A DNA stretch of 64,000 nucleotides from contig NZ_JAHLPY010000004.1 of NCBI RefSeq assembly GCF_018918155.1, positions 1-64,000 of the forward strand. Reading direction: 5' to 3'. The stretch comes from Anaerostipes sp. MSJ-23 (GTDB taxonomy: Bacteria > Bacillota > Clostridia > Lachnospirales > Lachnospiraceae). The position numbers and the translations under genes are program-made. The notes under the pieces were generated by a model, which saw only the letters and a list, made by a program, of their open reading frames with translations, ran no database searches and was not told the DNA's origin. This document shows, in pieces, positions 1 to 8,580 of the stretch. The first letter of the stretch is position 1, and each line of letters opens with the position of its first letter.

Positions 1-91
1 AGCTTAATTATCTGTGAAGGGAACTAGTACATCTAACTTACGTTTCTACAGATACAGTAACTTATCAACCTATCAGTTCATTATAAAAGTC

Positions 92-346
92 TTAGATTTT
101 TGTCTTGACAACTGAACCATTATATATTTGCTTTTTTTCTCTCTGTCTTTTTAATGTGTCTAAATAAAAATAACCTGTTATTGGAACAGCTATTCTTGTA
201 AGTACAGTAAAATAATTTCCTCCTTCTCCAGGAAAAGGGATATGAATACAAACAATAAAAAATGCACATATTGATTTTAATATATCAATATTATCTGCTC
301 TGCTCTCAAAATGCTCCTCTTTTCTTCTTCCTTTGTCAATTTCCAT
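92..346 (-). pseudogene. N-terminal remnant of an acyltransferase-3 family membrane protein
   Basis: The 84-residue frame starts like an acyltransferase 3 (OafA/WecH-type) integral membrane protein: residues about 19-55 (NIDILKSICAFFIVCIHIP and on to RIAVPI) are the family's first membrane helix and start of the second. Known members have some 330 or more residues with about ten helices, so this is only the N-terminus. The stretch that normally reads VPxFFxIxGYF reads VPITGYF, as if about four residues were lost, and after residue 75 the family resemblance stops and a stop codon follows. It lies 15 bases after the flippase stop, so it was probably the O-acetylating gene of cluster A. A functional short protein is very unlikely. 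Confidence 0.6.
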
Positions 347-361
347 TTATTTTATTCTTCC

Positions 362-1822
362 TTATTTATCTTTAATTGTTTTTATTAAGTTTATAAAATA
401 TGCTTTCTTTACATATAAAATAATAACCATGATTATTAATATAACATATCTTAATAACATATACTCATATACATATTCAAAAACAAACATTAATCCAATT
501 AATCCAACACTAATTGAAATTATAGTTTTCTTATCAAATAGTGGTTCTAAAACTCCATTTTTCTTTAATACACTATTTGCAAGAATATAATGCGTTATTG
601 ATAAAACTATATAACATACCAATGTAGTAAATGCAGCTGCAATATATCCAAAAATTTTAATAAATACAGCATTTAATAGCACATTTAAAACTGCTGCTAC
701 AATAGATGCAATCATAATTTTTTTCGTTTCTTCATAATACATTTCAACAATAGAAAAAACACTATATAAAAATGTAAAAAACGAACTAATCATTACTGGT
801 GGCATACAGTAAATTGCTTCATAATAATTTGCAGGTGCTGCAATTTTTATAATTTCTGGTGCAAAAGCTACAAACACTAACGTCAATAATGTAACTAACA
901 TTAAAATACCATTTATAACTTCTTTTATATTATTAGTGTTTTTTTCTTTTAAATTTATATACAGCCATGGTCTTAATGCATCTACAATACTTGTTTTAAT
1001 CAAATTTACTACTACAGCAACTGAATATGATACACTGTATAATGCTGTTGCAGTAGCACCAATTATTGCATTAATCATTACCTTATCTGCACCAGCTAGT
1101 ACTTTCAGCGATAATGTATGTGGTAATAATGGAAGATGTAATTCTAAAGCCCATTTCCAGTATTTAATTGAAAAAATAAATTTACCATTTTTTAATAACT
1201 TATACAATAAAACAATACCATATATTATCTGTACTGCAACTATAGATATTACGCGTCCTAAAGCTTGATCTTTCATTCCAAAATTCATTACAAAAACAAT
1301 ACCCAACAATGCATTAAATATCGCCATTGAAACAGAAACAAAAACTAAACTTTTATACTTATATTGAAATCTATTCCTCATTGACCAAAAATTAACTGCT
1401 GGGACAAAATAAATTTGCAAGCACATTAATAATAACAAATTCTTAGGTAATCCCAATATTGTTGATATTTTATCACCCAATATGCAAAAAACAACAAACA
1501 GAATTGATGTTAATACCCATGATAATTCTAATAATGATGCTTGAGCTTCATTTTTATCCTTTTCATTAAATTTGGTTAATGCACTAACATATGCACATGA
1601 TTCAAGTCCAAATGTTCCAATAATTGTAAACATTTCATACCAAGTCAAATATACATTATATATTCCATATTGAGTTGTATCCATTATTCTTGTAAAAATT
1701 GGCACTGTAATGAATGCAATTCCTTTTAATAATACCGTACTCATTACAAACCATAAACTAGCCTTGACTTGTATTGGTAAATTCAAGTACATATTTATAA
1801 TTTTTTTAAATTTCTTATACAT
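362..1822 (-). CDS. Wzx-like polysaccharide flippase, cluster A
   Basis: This 486-residue protein is hydrophobic throughout, with 12-14 predicted membrane helices, and starts with the typical oligosaccharide-flippase pattern (residues 15-55: a helix, then FITVPIFTRIMDTTQYGIYN). Members of this MATE-related family flip lipid-linked repeat units across the cytoplasmic membrane before polymerisation. Length matches the family. It follows the pyruvyl transferase gene by 26 bases and belongs to the same leftward operon. It is the second flippase of the window; the one at 14021-15490 serves cluster B and is clearly different in sequence. Codon use is strongly AT-rich like its neighbours. Which substrate it exports cannot be read from the sequence. 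Confidence 0.9.
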   Translation of the reverse strand: MYKKFKKIINMYLNLPIQVKASLWFVMSTVLLKGIAFITVPIFTRIMDTTQYGIYNVYLTWYEMFTIIGTFGLESCAYVSALTKFNEKDKNEAQASLLELSWVLTSILFVVFCILGDKISTILGLPKNLLLLMCLQIYFVPAVNFWSMRNRFQYKYKSLVFVSVSMAIFNALLGIVFVMNFGMKDQALGRVISIVAVQIIYGIVLLYKLLKNGKFIFSIKYWKWALELHLPLLPHTLSLKVLAGADKVMINAIIGATATALYSVSYSVAVVVNLIKTSIVDALRPWLYINLKEKNTNNIKEVINGILMLVTLLTLVFVAFAPEIIKIAAPANYYEAIYCMPPVMISSFFTFLYSVFSIVEMYYEETKKIMIASIVAAVLNVLLNAVFIKIFGYIAAAFTTLVCYIVLSITHYILANSVLKKNGVLEPLFDKKTIISISVGLIGLMFVFEYVYEYMLLRYVILIIMVIILYVKKAYFINLIKTIKDK

Positions 1823-1848
1823 TTCATTTCTCCAAAAGTACTGTCTTT

Positions 1849-2937
1849 TTAATTGAGATATTCCATAATATAATCAACTGATACTTTTTTTTCTTTTTCA
1901 ATTTCTTTATTAATCTTATTGTAATCTGTTTCTACTTTTAATGGAACACTCTCATATTTGGCCAAATTTCTATTTTCTAAATTGAATTTACCAATAATAT
2001 CATTTAATCGACTGTTTCTACTTGCTTTTCCCTTTTGCTCACCTTGTAACTCATAAAAGAAATTCTTATTATACAATATAGAAAATGAAATTCCATGAAA
2101 AGAATTTGTAAAAACAGTATTTGCATTTGCAAAATATTGTACAAACTCTTTAGGTCCACAAGAGTCTATATACTCTGCTTTATATTCTCTTTTTAAACCT
2201 GTCGAAATAATATATATTTTCATATTCATTTTCTTTGCATATTCTTCAACTTTTTGCATTAATTTATCTGATTTTTGCAAAATATAAACTAATATATATT
2301 TTTCTTTCGGTATATTAATACTTCTAGTTATTTGATTCCATTCATTTGTAGACAATAAAAACACGGGATCAATATTTTGATGCACTTCAGCTCCCATAGT
2401 TTGCAAAAAATTTACTGCCGAACTCTCTCTTACAGAAATATCATCAAAATCATTGATACTTTCTACTAATGCTTTTCCTTGTTCCTCATTCATTGATTTT
2501 CCAATACTTGCAGCATAGGACAGTTTTATTGCATCTTGAGGTACAAATTTTAATTTATATGCTAAATCATCATTTGTTAAATCTGTATTCCATACTTGGT
2601 CACTACCCACAATAAATACAGATTCATTATTCCATTTAGCTTTTTCAAGTTCTTTATAATTATAATAACTTTCTGTTAACTTACAATTTTCTTCCAAAAA
2701 ATTCTGAAATAATTTTCTCTTTTTCAATGTTCTGTTCCTAAGTAAACATGATTTTAAAATATCTTTAATAGAAGCCCCTTTTCTAAATATCTTATATCTA
2801 TTTTCAATTACAGGTGCCTTATAATCTATAAGCTCACATTCTGTATAAGCTGATACTTTTTTATACAATGCTACGCACTGTAATATTGCACCATAATTCA
2901 ATGCATTATGAAATGTTATTGTATATACTTTTCTCAT
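1849..2937 (-). CDS. Polysaccharide pyruvyl transferase family protein
   Basis: This protein has 362 residues. The N-terminus (TITFHNALNYGAILQCVAL) is the family hallmark of polysaccharide pyruvyl transferases (CsaB/WcaK type, PF04230), and residues about 100-290 hold further family blocks: GSDQVWN, SYAASIG, SVRESSA, and the C-terminal TNSFHGISFSILY. Enzymes of the family add a ketal-linked pyruvate from phosphoenolpyruvate to sugars of surface polymers, or act as related glycan-modifying enzymes. It sits between a GT-A-like transferase gene and the flippase gene in cluster A. A negatively charged polymer would fit with the ugd gene in the same cluster (inference). Confidence 0.9.
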   Translation of the reverse strand: MRKVYTITFHNALNYGAILQCVALYKKVSAYTECELIDYKAPVIENRYKIFRKGASIKDILKSCLLRNRTLKKRKLFQNFLEENCKLTESYYNYKELEKAKWNNESVFIVGSDQVWNTDLTNDDLAYKLKFVPQDAIKLSYAASIGKSMNEEQGKALVESINDFDDISVRESSAVNFLQTMGAEVHQNIDPVFLLSTNEWNQITRSINIPKEKYILVYILQKSDKLMQKVEEYAKKMNMKIYIISTGLKREYKAEYIDSCGPKEFVQYFANANTVFTNSFHGISFSILYNKNFFYELQGEQKGKASRNSRLNDIIGKFNLENRNLAKYESVPLKVETDYNKINKEIEKEKKVSVDYIMEYLN

Positions 2938-2975
2938 ATTTTACCTTTTCTTTCTTCTCAAAATACAATTCCCTG

Positions 2976-3875
2976 TTAACTCTCTAAATATTTTTCCATA
3001 TCAATTTTATAAAATTCAATAAGTTTTCTCAGATAAAAATCATTTTTATTTTCACCAACATTCTTATTATACAATGCAGTTTCCTTAGTTCCCTTAACAG
3101 CTATCCATCCTACATAGTTCTTCACTATTTGGCAAACTTTGTAATCATTTTTAATTTCTAAAATTTTTAGCCATAAATCATCTGTAAACGGAGCTACTTT
3201 GTAAAATTCTAAATCTACAAGATCCTCTTCTCTAAAAAATCCTTTTGGGTATAAAACTCCCCCACATCCTGTTGCAACAAGATCCTTTCTTGGAATTAAA
3301 CTATATTTATCTGCATTTTCCCATTTAGCATATGGTAATATACTTCCATTTTTTATTTCCATTTTATTTGCTCTATAGCAGCACACAGTATTTGAATATT
3401 TTTTACTTTCATCTAATAATTGTTGCAAAAAATCACTTGAATAAATACAATCATCATCTACAGTTATCAAATCTCTGTCCATATATTGTTTCGCACAATA
3501 ATATATCTTTTTATATGATTTTATATCTTTACAAAACTCCACTTTAAGCCCGCATTTTTGTAATTTTTTTATATTTTTAGGTAAATGTGTTTTTGAAAAC
3601 TCATCTTCTGACAACCAAAGTATAACTTGGCAATTATATTTTTTCTGCCTCATTAAACTTTCTATTGTAATCCATACCCCTTCTGCTCTTACCCCATATG
3701 TTGTCAATGTAACTATTGCACTATTATTTATTTTTTTCTTTTTTAACGGAAACATCCTATATAATATTGGTATGAGATAGGATCCCATTTTTCTTACTAT
3801 CTTATTTTTTAAAATTTTTATGTTACTTTTTTCATCTTCTTTACTGACAAAAAAATAAAATAAATTTGCAATCAT
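2976..3875 (-). CDS. GT-A-like glycosyltransferase, cluster A
   Basis: This 299-residue cytoplasmic or membrane-associated protein has the features of a GT-A fold: a beta strand and loop NSAIVTLTTYG around residue 50, IESLMRQ, and an acidic metal/nucleotide motif DLITVDDDCIYS around residue 150. The C-terminal half has GCGGVLYPKGFF and DDLWLK, which in GT-A enzymes shape the acceptor site. It probably transfers one sugar to the repeat unit; donor and acceptor are unknown. A hydrophobic N-terminus (MIANLFYFFVS) may anchor it. The gap to the next gene is 38 bases. I cannot assign a CAZy family with confidence. Confidence 0.75.
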   Translation of the reverse strand: MIANLFYFFVSKEDEKSNIKILKNKIVRKMGSYLIPILYRMFPLKKKKINNSAIVTLTTYGVRAEGVWITIESLMRQKKYNCQVILWLSEDEFSKTHLPKNIKKLQKCGLKVEFCKDIKSYKKIYYCAKQYMDRDLITVDDDCIYSSDFLQQLLDESKKYSNTVCCYRANKMEIKNGSILPYAKWENADKYSLIPRKDLVATGCGGVLYPKGFFREEDLVDLEFYKVAPFTDDLWLKILEIKNDYKVCQIVKNYVGWIAVKGTKETALYNKNVGENKNDFYLRKLIEFYKIDMEKYLES

Positions 3876-3893
3876 ATTTATATACTCCTAATC

Positions 3894-4907
3894 TTATTTA
3901 ATCTTCTCTGACCTAATTGCATTTTTCGAATTTTTTCTTTCTTTTTTATTTCTAATTTTTGTTTTCACAGCCTTTAAAACTTTTTTAGGAGTTAGCTTTT
4001 TTCTTCTTTGATACGCCACACTTAAATAAAAATGTAATGCTGAACAATGTCCATGTTTTTTTATATATTTATAATCAATTACTTTATCTTTATTTTCCAA
4101 TACATCTGGATAAATTACAAGGGATTTTCCTTCTTCATAAGAATTTGCTTTATATTTCATCGGCCTACAGAAGAAATGTAAGTACATATATTCTTCTGTA
4201 TATATTTTTTTGTCTTTCAGATACTTTCTTTGTAATTTCCCATTCTCCCAAACAAATATCTGATATTTATTCTTATAATCATCACTTTGTGGCAAATGCC
4301 CTAAGAAGAAACTTGTTTCAAACATATCTAAATGTGCAAAATTTGTTTCTCTAAAATACGGAATTTTTAGATAATCATATATATCACAAATTCCAACTTC
4401 ATCAAAACAATATCCTTTTTCATTTGTAAATGCTTCTTTATAATTTATTTTATTAGGAACTATAGTTTTATATCTAGAATTGACTTCATCATTATTTCTA
4501 TACAATGTTGAATGTCCCTGAAATCCAATTTTTTCATAGTTACCTAAGAGATCATCTGTCAAAAATTTTCTTATATCACCCCAGATCATGTCCATATCAC
4601 AATGACCCCAAAAGTCATAATTTTTTAATTCTTCTTTAAAAATTTCGCCAAATGCAGGTCTATACTCACATATTTTCCATGGACGATCTAAATATATTTC
4701 AAACTCAAAATTCTCTTGAAAACGAGCTTTCATTTTTTCAAATGTTGTGTAATATACTTTGACATTTTCTGGATAATCATAATTTGATCTATCATCTGTA
4801 AATAATAGCCAATCTACTGTCTTATTTGTTTTACATGTCGCTAACCATGCTTTAAAACCAATCGGCATTCTTCCAAAATACGGAATTATATATGCTATTT
4901 TAAACAT
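3894..4907 (-). CDS. DUF6625-like putative glycosyltransferase
   Basis: The 337-residue protein begins KIAYIIPYFGRMPIGFKAWL and has DFWGHCDMDMIWGDIRKFL near residue 105, where DMD matches the DxD metal/nucleotide-sugar motif of GT-A transferases. The layout fits a family I remember as DUF6625, found in many capsule and exopolysaccharide clusters. The C-terminus is very basic (about the last 45 residues rich in Lys and Arg), suggesting membrane contact. It lies between the polymerase and another GT-A-like gene. The sugar transferred is unknown. The family name is from memory and should be checked by profile search. Confidence 0.7.
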   Translation of the reverse strand: MFKIAYIIPYFGRMPIGFKAWLATCKTNKTVDWLLFTDDRSNYDYPENVKVYYTTFEKMKARFQENFEFEIYLDRPWKICEYRPAFGEIFKEELKNYDFWGHCDMDMIWGDIRKFLTDDLLGNYEKIGFQGHSTLYRNNDEVNSRYKTIVPNKINYKEAFTNEKGYCFDEVGICDIYDYLKIPYFRETNFAHLDMFETSFFLGHLPQSDDYKNKYQIFVWENGKLQRKYLKDKKIYTEEYMYLHFFCRPMKYKANSYEEGKSLVIYPDVLENKDKVIDYKYIKKHGHCSALHFYLSVAYQRRKKLTPKKVLKAVKTKIRNKKERKNSKNAIRSEKIK

Positions 4908-4916
4908 TTTTTTCTC

Positions 4917-6155
4917 CTACACTATATAATTATTCTTTATTCTTTTTTGATAAAAAAGAATTGCTCCATATGAAATCATAAATAAATTAAAAGTCTGCTC
5001 ATCATATAACGGATTTCCTGTCATTCCATAAATAGTAAAAAAATATACATAAAATGATGCAAAATATAGCAAAATACCATCTTTACCTACATATTTAGAC
5101 TTATTATCCGCATATACATTTAACACTTTTGTTGCCGTAATCACACCATATAATATTAGCCCAACAAATAATACAAAACCAACTATACCCGTTTCTGCTA
5201 ACAATTGAAGATATATATTATGTGAATCATGGCCTACTATTTTTGACATGTTTTTCCATCCGCAACCAAATATGGGATTTTCCAAAAACTTTTTCCATGA
5301 TGCAACATACATCACATTTCTTCCCATTAACATATCTCCTGATTCTGTTGCTTCCTCAAACCGTTGAAAAGTATTTGATAATGCTGGCATTAAATTAACT
5401 GCAAATTCGAACACAACGCTAATAATTATTGCTATTAAAATTATTTTTAATAATCTATTACCTTTTTGTTCTTTATTACTAATCCAATATACAATAAAAC
5501 AACTTGCAATCGAAAACACTAAGTGTGCTCTTTTTCCCGTTAATAGTAATGCTCCTAAAACAAATGCCATTGCTAATATTACAAATCTCTTTTTTACTTT
5601 CGTTAAAGAATTCGACAAGTAAATGGAATAAATTGCTCCTATACCCATTGCTAAATAAATTCCGTTTGTACTATAATGTGCTGTTAATCCAGGATAACAA
5701 TGTGTTGTTATCATATTTAACGCTGTTTGCCGAGCATAATCTGCAAATTTTGGTACAACAATATTCACATAAATACTAGGATTAAAATAAAAGAAAAAAG
5801 TAAAAAAGGCATAAAAAACTCCATAAAAAAATATAACTCTAACTGTATACTCTTTTGCCCCACCACTTTGATAATAACAATATAAAAGAATCAAACCTAC
5901 AAAAAATCCTATTATCTGCCCTAAATCCAAAGATACGATTACAAATATTGCTGCAAAACACCATAAAATAAATGACAATCTCTGACTAACTTTAATTTTT
6001 GTATATGAACCATATAATAAACACATCAATCCAAAAATAGCAAATATATATGCAACATACGTATTTTTAAATATCGTAATTCTAAAATCTACTGTTAATG
6101 AAAAAAATAGCAATATCCAAATTCCTATTTTTTTTATTGATTCTCTCTTTATCAA
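4917..6155 (-). CDS. O-antigen ligase/Wzy-type polymerase, cluster A
   Basis: This 412-residue protein with 10-12 hydrophobic segments carries the signature of the Wzy/WaaL superfamily (PF04932): a periplasm-side loop followed by DSHNIYLQLLAETGIVGFVLF around residue 320. NPIFGCGWKNM precedes it, as is usual. These proteins join repeat units into the polymer on the outer face of the membrane. In a Gram-positive cluster with flippase and priming transferase, polymerase is the likely role. The gene lies 9 bases from the DUF6625-like gene and 6 bases after the upstream GT4 gene stop, so it is translationally close to both. Confidence 0.88.
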   Translation of the reverse strand: MIKRESIKKIGIWILLFFSLTVDFRITIFKNTYVAYIFAIFGLMCLLYGSYTKIKVSQRLSFILWCFAAIFVIVSLDLGQIIGFFVGLILLYCYYQSGGAKEYTVRVIFFYGVFYAFFTFFFYFNPSIYVNIVVPKFADYARQTALNMITTHCYPGLTAHYSTNGIYLAMGIGAIYSIYLSNSLTKVKKRFVILAMAFVLGALLLTGKRAHLVFSIASCFIVYWISNKEQKGNRLLKIILIAIIISVVFEFAVNLMPALSNTFQRFEEATESGDMLMGRNVMYVASWKKFLENPIFGCGWKNMSKIVGHDSHNIYLQLLAETGIVGFVLFVGLILYGVITATKVLNVYADNKSKYVGKDGILLYFASFYVYFFTIYGMTGNPLYDEQTFNLFMISYGAILFYQKRIKNNYIV

Positions 6156-6161
6156 TTATTC

Positions 6162-7316
6162 TCACCTACTTATATTTTTATAATTTTCTATAATTTTTTC
6201 TACTATTCTATCCCAAGTAAAATTTTTCTTTATACTTTCATATGCATTTTGTGAAATAATGGCTAGATTTTTCTTATCCTCATAAACATCGATAATTTCA
6301 TTTACCCATGCGTTTACATTATTCTTTTCAATAACCACTCCATTATTATCATTAATTAACGTACTTGATCCACCATTTTCTGTTGTCAACACAACATTTT
6401 TATAATACATTGCTTCCAACAAAACCATACCAAAAATTTCATATTCTGTTGGCAATAAAAATATATCAGCAAGTGCATATATTTTTGATAAATATTTTTG
6501 TTCCATTTTCTGTTGATATACAATCTTATCTCTTATATCTAATTTTTCTGCCAGCGCCCATACCATGTCTTTATATGACTGATCACCATCGCCAATCATA
6601 TAAAGAACTACATTATTATTTCTTTTTAATACTTCAGCATAAACTTTAAGAATAAATGGTATATTTCTTCTTTCCTCAAACCTACCGATGTATAATAATT
6701 TCAACTTATTTTCATTAGCACACATATTCCTATAAAGTTCGCTATCTGGTTCTTCATTATCATTCCGGCTAGATAACATTTCCGTATCAATTCCTACACC
6801 CACTACTGAAACATTTTCCTCTTTTATACCTTTATTACATAAAAATTCTTTTGCCAATTTACTTTTCACCATAAATTTGGTTTCATTTTTGATATATTTT
6901 TTCAAAAAAAACATATCAAAAATTTTACACATTTTATTATATCTTTTATTAAATTTTGAAAAGTATGGTCCATGATAAATTATTGTTTTTTGAGGATATT
7001 TTTTTGCTAAAATCCACGCTTGCATTTGATTATATTCACATGGTTGTAAAATATCATATTTCTCAAACAACTCTTCACATCCATTATAAATTGTATTTTT
7101 TAATAAGGTTTTTCCATGTCTATAAAAAACTCTGATTGATTTATCCTCATCAACTTGAATATCTACATCTTTTTCTTCCTTATCAGTCCAAAATATAATA
7201 TCACAAATATGGCCTTTTCTTACCAATGCTTTTGCAAGCCCTACTTCCTGTATATTATATGTATTATTTTTAACATCCATATAACTAGGAAAATTTCGAA
7301 TAATCAATATCCTCAT
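6162..7316 (-). CDS. GT4 family glycosyltransferase, cluster A
   Basis: I chose the ATG at 7316 because AGAGGTG lies just upstream, outside the preceding ugd gene; the frame remains open 20 codons further upstream, into ugd. The 384-residue product has a GT-B layout: N-terminal domain MRILIIRNFPSYM with a flexible loop, and a C-terminal Rossmann domain with KLLYIGRFEERRNIPFILK, MIGDGD and LLPTEYEIFGMVLLEAM, the nucleotide-sugar binding block with the E-x7-E pattern of family GT4. It is a retaining, cytosolic glycosyltransferase acting on a lipid-linked acceptor. Donor unknown. Confidence 0.88.
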   Translation of the reverse strand: MRILIIRNFPSYMDVKNNTYNIQEVGLAKALVRKGHICDIIFWTDKEEKDVDIQVDEDKSIRVFYRHGKTLLKNTIYNGCEELFEKYDILQPCEYNQMQAWILAKKYPQKTIIYHGPYFSKFNKRYNKMCKIFDMFFLKKYIKNETKFMVKSKLAKEFLCNKGIKEENVSVVGVGIDTEMLSSRNDNEEPDSELYRNMCANENKLKLLYIGRFEERRNIPFILKVYAEVLKRNNNVVLYMIGDGDQSYKDMVWALAEKLDIRDKIVYQQKMEQKYLSKIYALADIFLLPTEYEIFGMVLLEAMYYKNVVLTTENGGSSTLINDNNGVVIEKNNVNAWVNEIIDVYEDKKNLAIISQNAYESIKKNFTWDRIVEKIIENYKNISR

Positions 7317-7326
7317 ATAACACCTC

Positions 7327-8577
7327 TTAATCTCGCCCAAAAATATCCCTTGTATACACTTTTTCAGATACATCATCTAAACAATCATCGTATCTGTTAG
7401 CAATTATGGCATTGCACTGTTTCTTAAATCTATTTAAATCGTTTACAACTTCACTTCCAAAAAAAGTACTTCCATTTTCCAATGTTGGTTCATAAATAAT
7501 AATCGTAGCACCTTTTGCTTTTACTCTCTTCATTACACCCTGAATACTACTTTGTCTAAAATTGTCAGAATTACTTTTCATTGTCAAGCGAAAAATTCCT
7601 ATTATACATGATTTTTCTTGTTGACTAGAATAATTATTAGCTTCAGAATAATTATAGTATCCTGCCATCTTTAATACTTGATCTGCAATAAAGTCTTTTC
7701 TTGTCTTATTACTTTCTACAATTGCACTCATCATATTCTGTGGTACATCTGCGTAATTAGCTAAAAGCTGTTTTGTATCCTTAGGTAAACAGTAACCACC
7801 ATATCCAAATGAAGGATTATTATAATGATTTCCAATTCTAGGATCCAAGCAAACCCCATTAATAATCTGTTTTGTATCTAAATTCTTACTTTCACAATAA
7901 GTATCTAATTCATTAAAATAGCTAACTCTTAATGCTAAATATGTATTAGCAAATAACTTGACTGCCTCAGCTTCTGTAAATCCCATAAATAAAGTATCAA
8001 TGTCCTCTTTTATTGCACCTTCCTGCAATAATTCTGCAAATACATGTGCTGCTTTCACTAATTTATCATCGTTTAAATCTGTTCCTACAATAATTCTACT
8101 TGGATACAAATTGTCATATAAAGCCTTTGATTCTCTTAAAAATTCTGGACTAAAAATGATATTTTCACAATCCATTTTTTTTCTAATTTCTGCTGTATAC
8201 CCTACTGGAATCGTAGATTTAATTACCATAATTGCATCCGGATTATTCTTTTTAACCAAACTAATTACAGCTTCCACTGCACTTGTATCAAAATGCTGAG
8301 TTGCACTATCATAATTAGTCGGTGCCGCAATAACAACAAAATCTGCATGTTTATATGCATCATCTGCATCTAATGTTGCTTTCAAATTTAATTTTTTCTC
8401 TTTTAAATATTTTTCAATATACTCATCTTGTATTGGTGATTTTCTTTGATTAATTAAATCAACTTTCTCTGACACGATATCTACAGCCGTAACATTGTGA
8501 TTTTGGCTCAACAATGTTGCTATACTTAATCCTACATATCCTGTTCCTGCTACCGCAATATTATACTGTCTTTTCAT
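7327..8577 (-). CDS. ugd: UDP-glucose 6-dehydrogenase
   Basis: The enzyme oxidises UDP-glucose to UDP-glucuronate with two NAD+. The 416-residue protein starts with the NAD-binding signature [10 protein letters not shown] (residues 9-18), has the central-domain block [20 protein letters not shown], and the active-site segment [17 protein letters not shown] with the catalytic Cys near residue 265. Length and domain order are normal for short bacterial members. UDP-glucuronate would supply an acidic sugar to the cluster A polymer. The start is 3 bases after the stop of the GT4-radical SAM gene. Codon use is AT-rich, unlike that upstream gene. Confidence 0.95.
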   Translation of the reverse strand: MKRQYNIAVAGTGYVGLSIATLLSQNHNVTAVDIVSEKVDLINQRKSPIQDEYIEKYLKEKKLNLKATLDADDAYKHADFVVIAAPTNYDSATQHFDTSAVEAVISLVKKNNPDAIMVIKSTIPVGYTAEIRKKMDCENIIFSPEFLRESKALYDNLYPSRIIVGTDLNDDKLVKAAHVFAELLQEGAIKEDIDTLFMGFTEAEAVKLFANTYLALRVSYFNELDTYCESKNLDTKQIINGVCLDPRIGNHYNNPSFGYGGYCLPKDTKQLLANYADVPQNMMSAIVESNKTRKDFIADQVLKMAGYYNYSEANNYSSQQEKSCIIGIFRLTMKSNSDNFRQSSIQGVMKRVKAKGATIIIYEPTLENGSTFFGSEVVNDLNRFKKQCNAIIANRYDDCLDDVSEKVYTRDIFGRD

Positions 8578-8580
8578 CTT

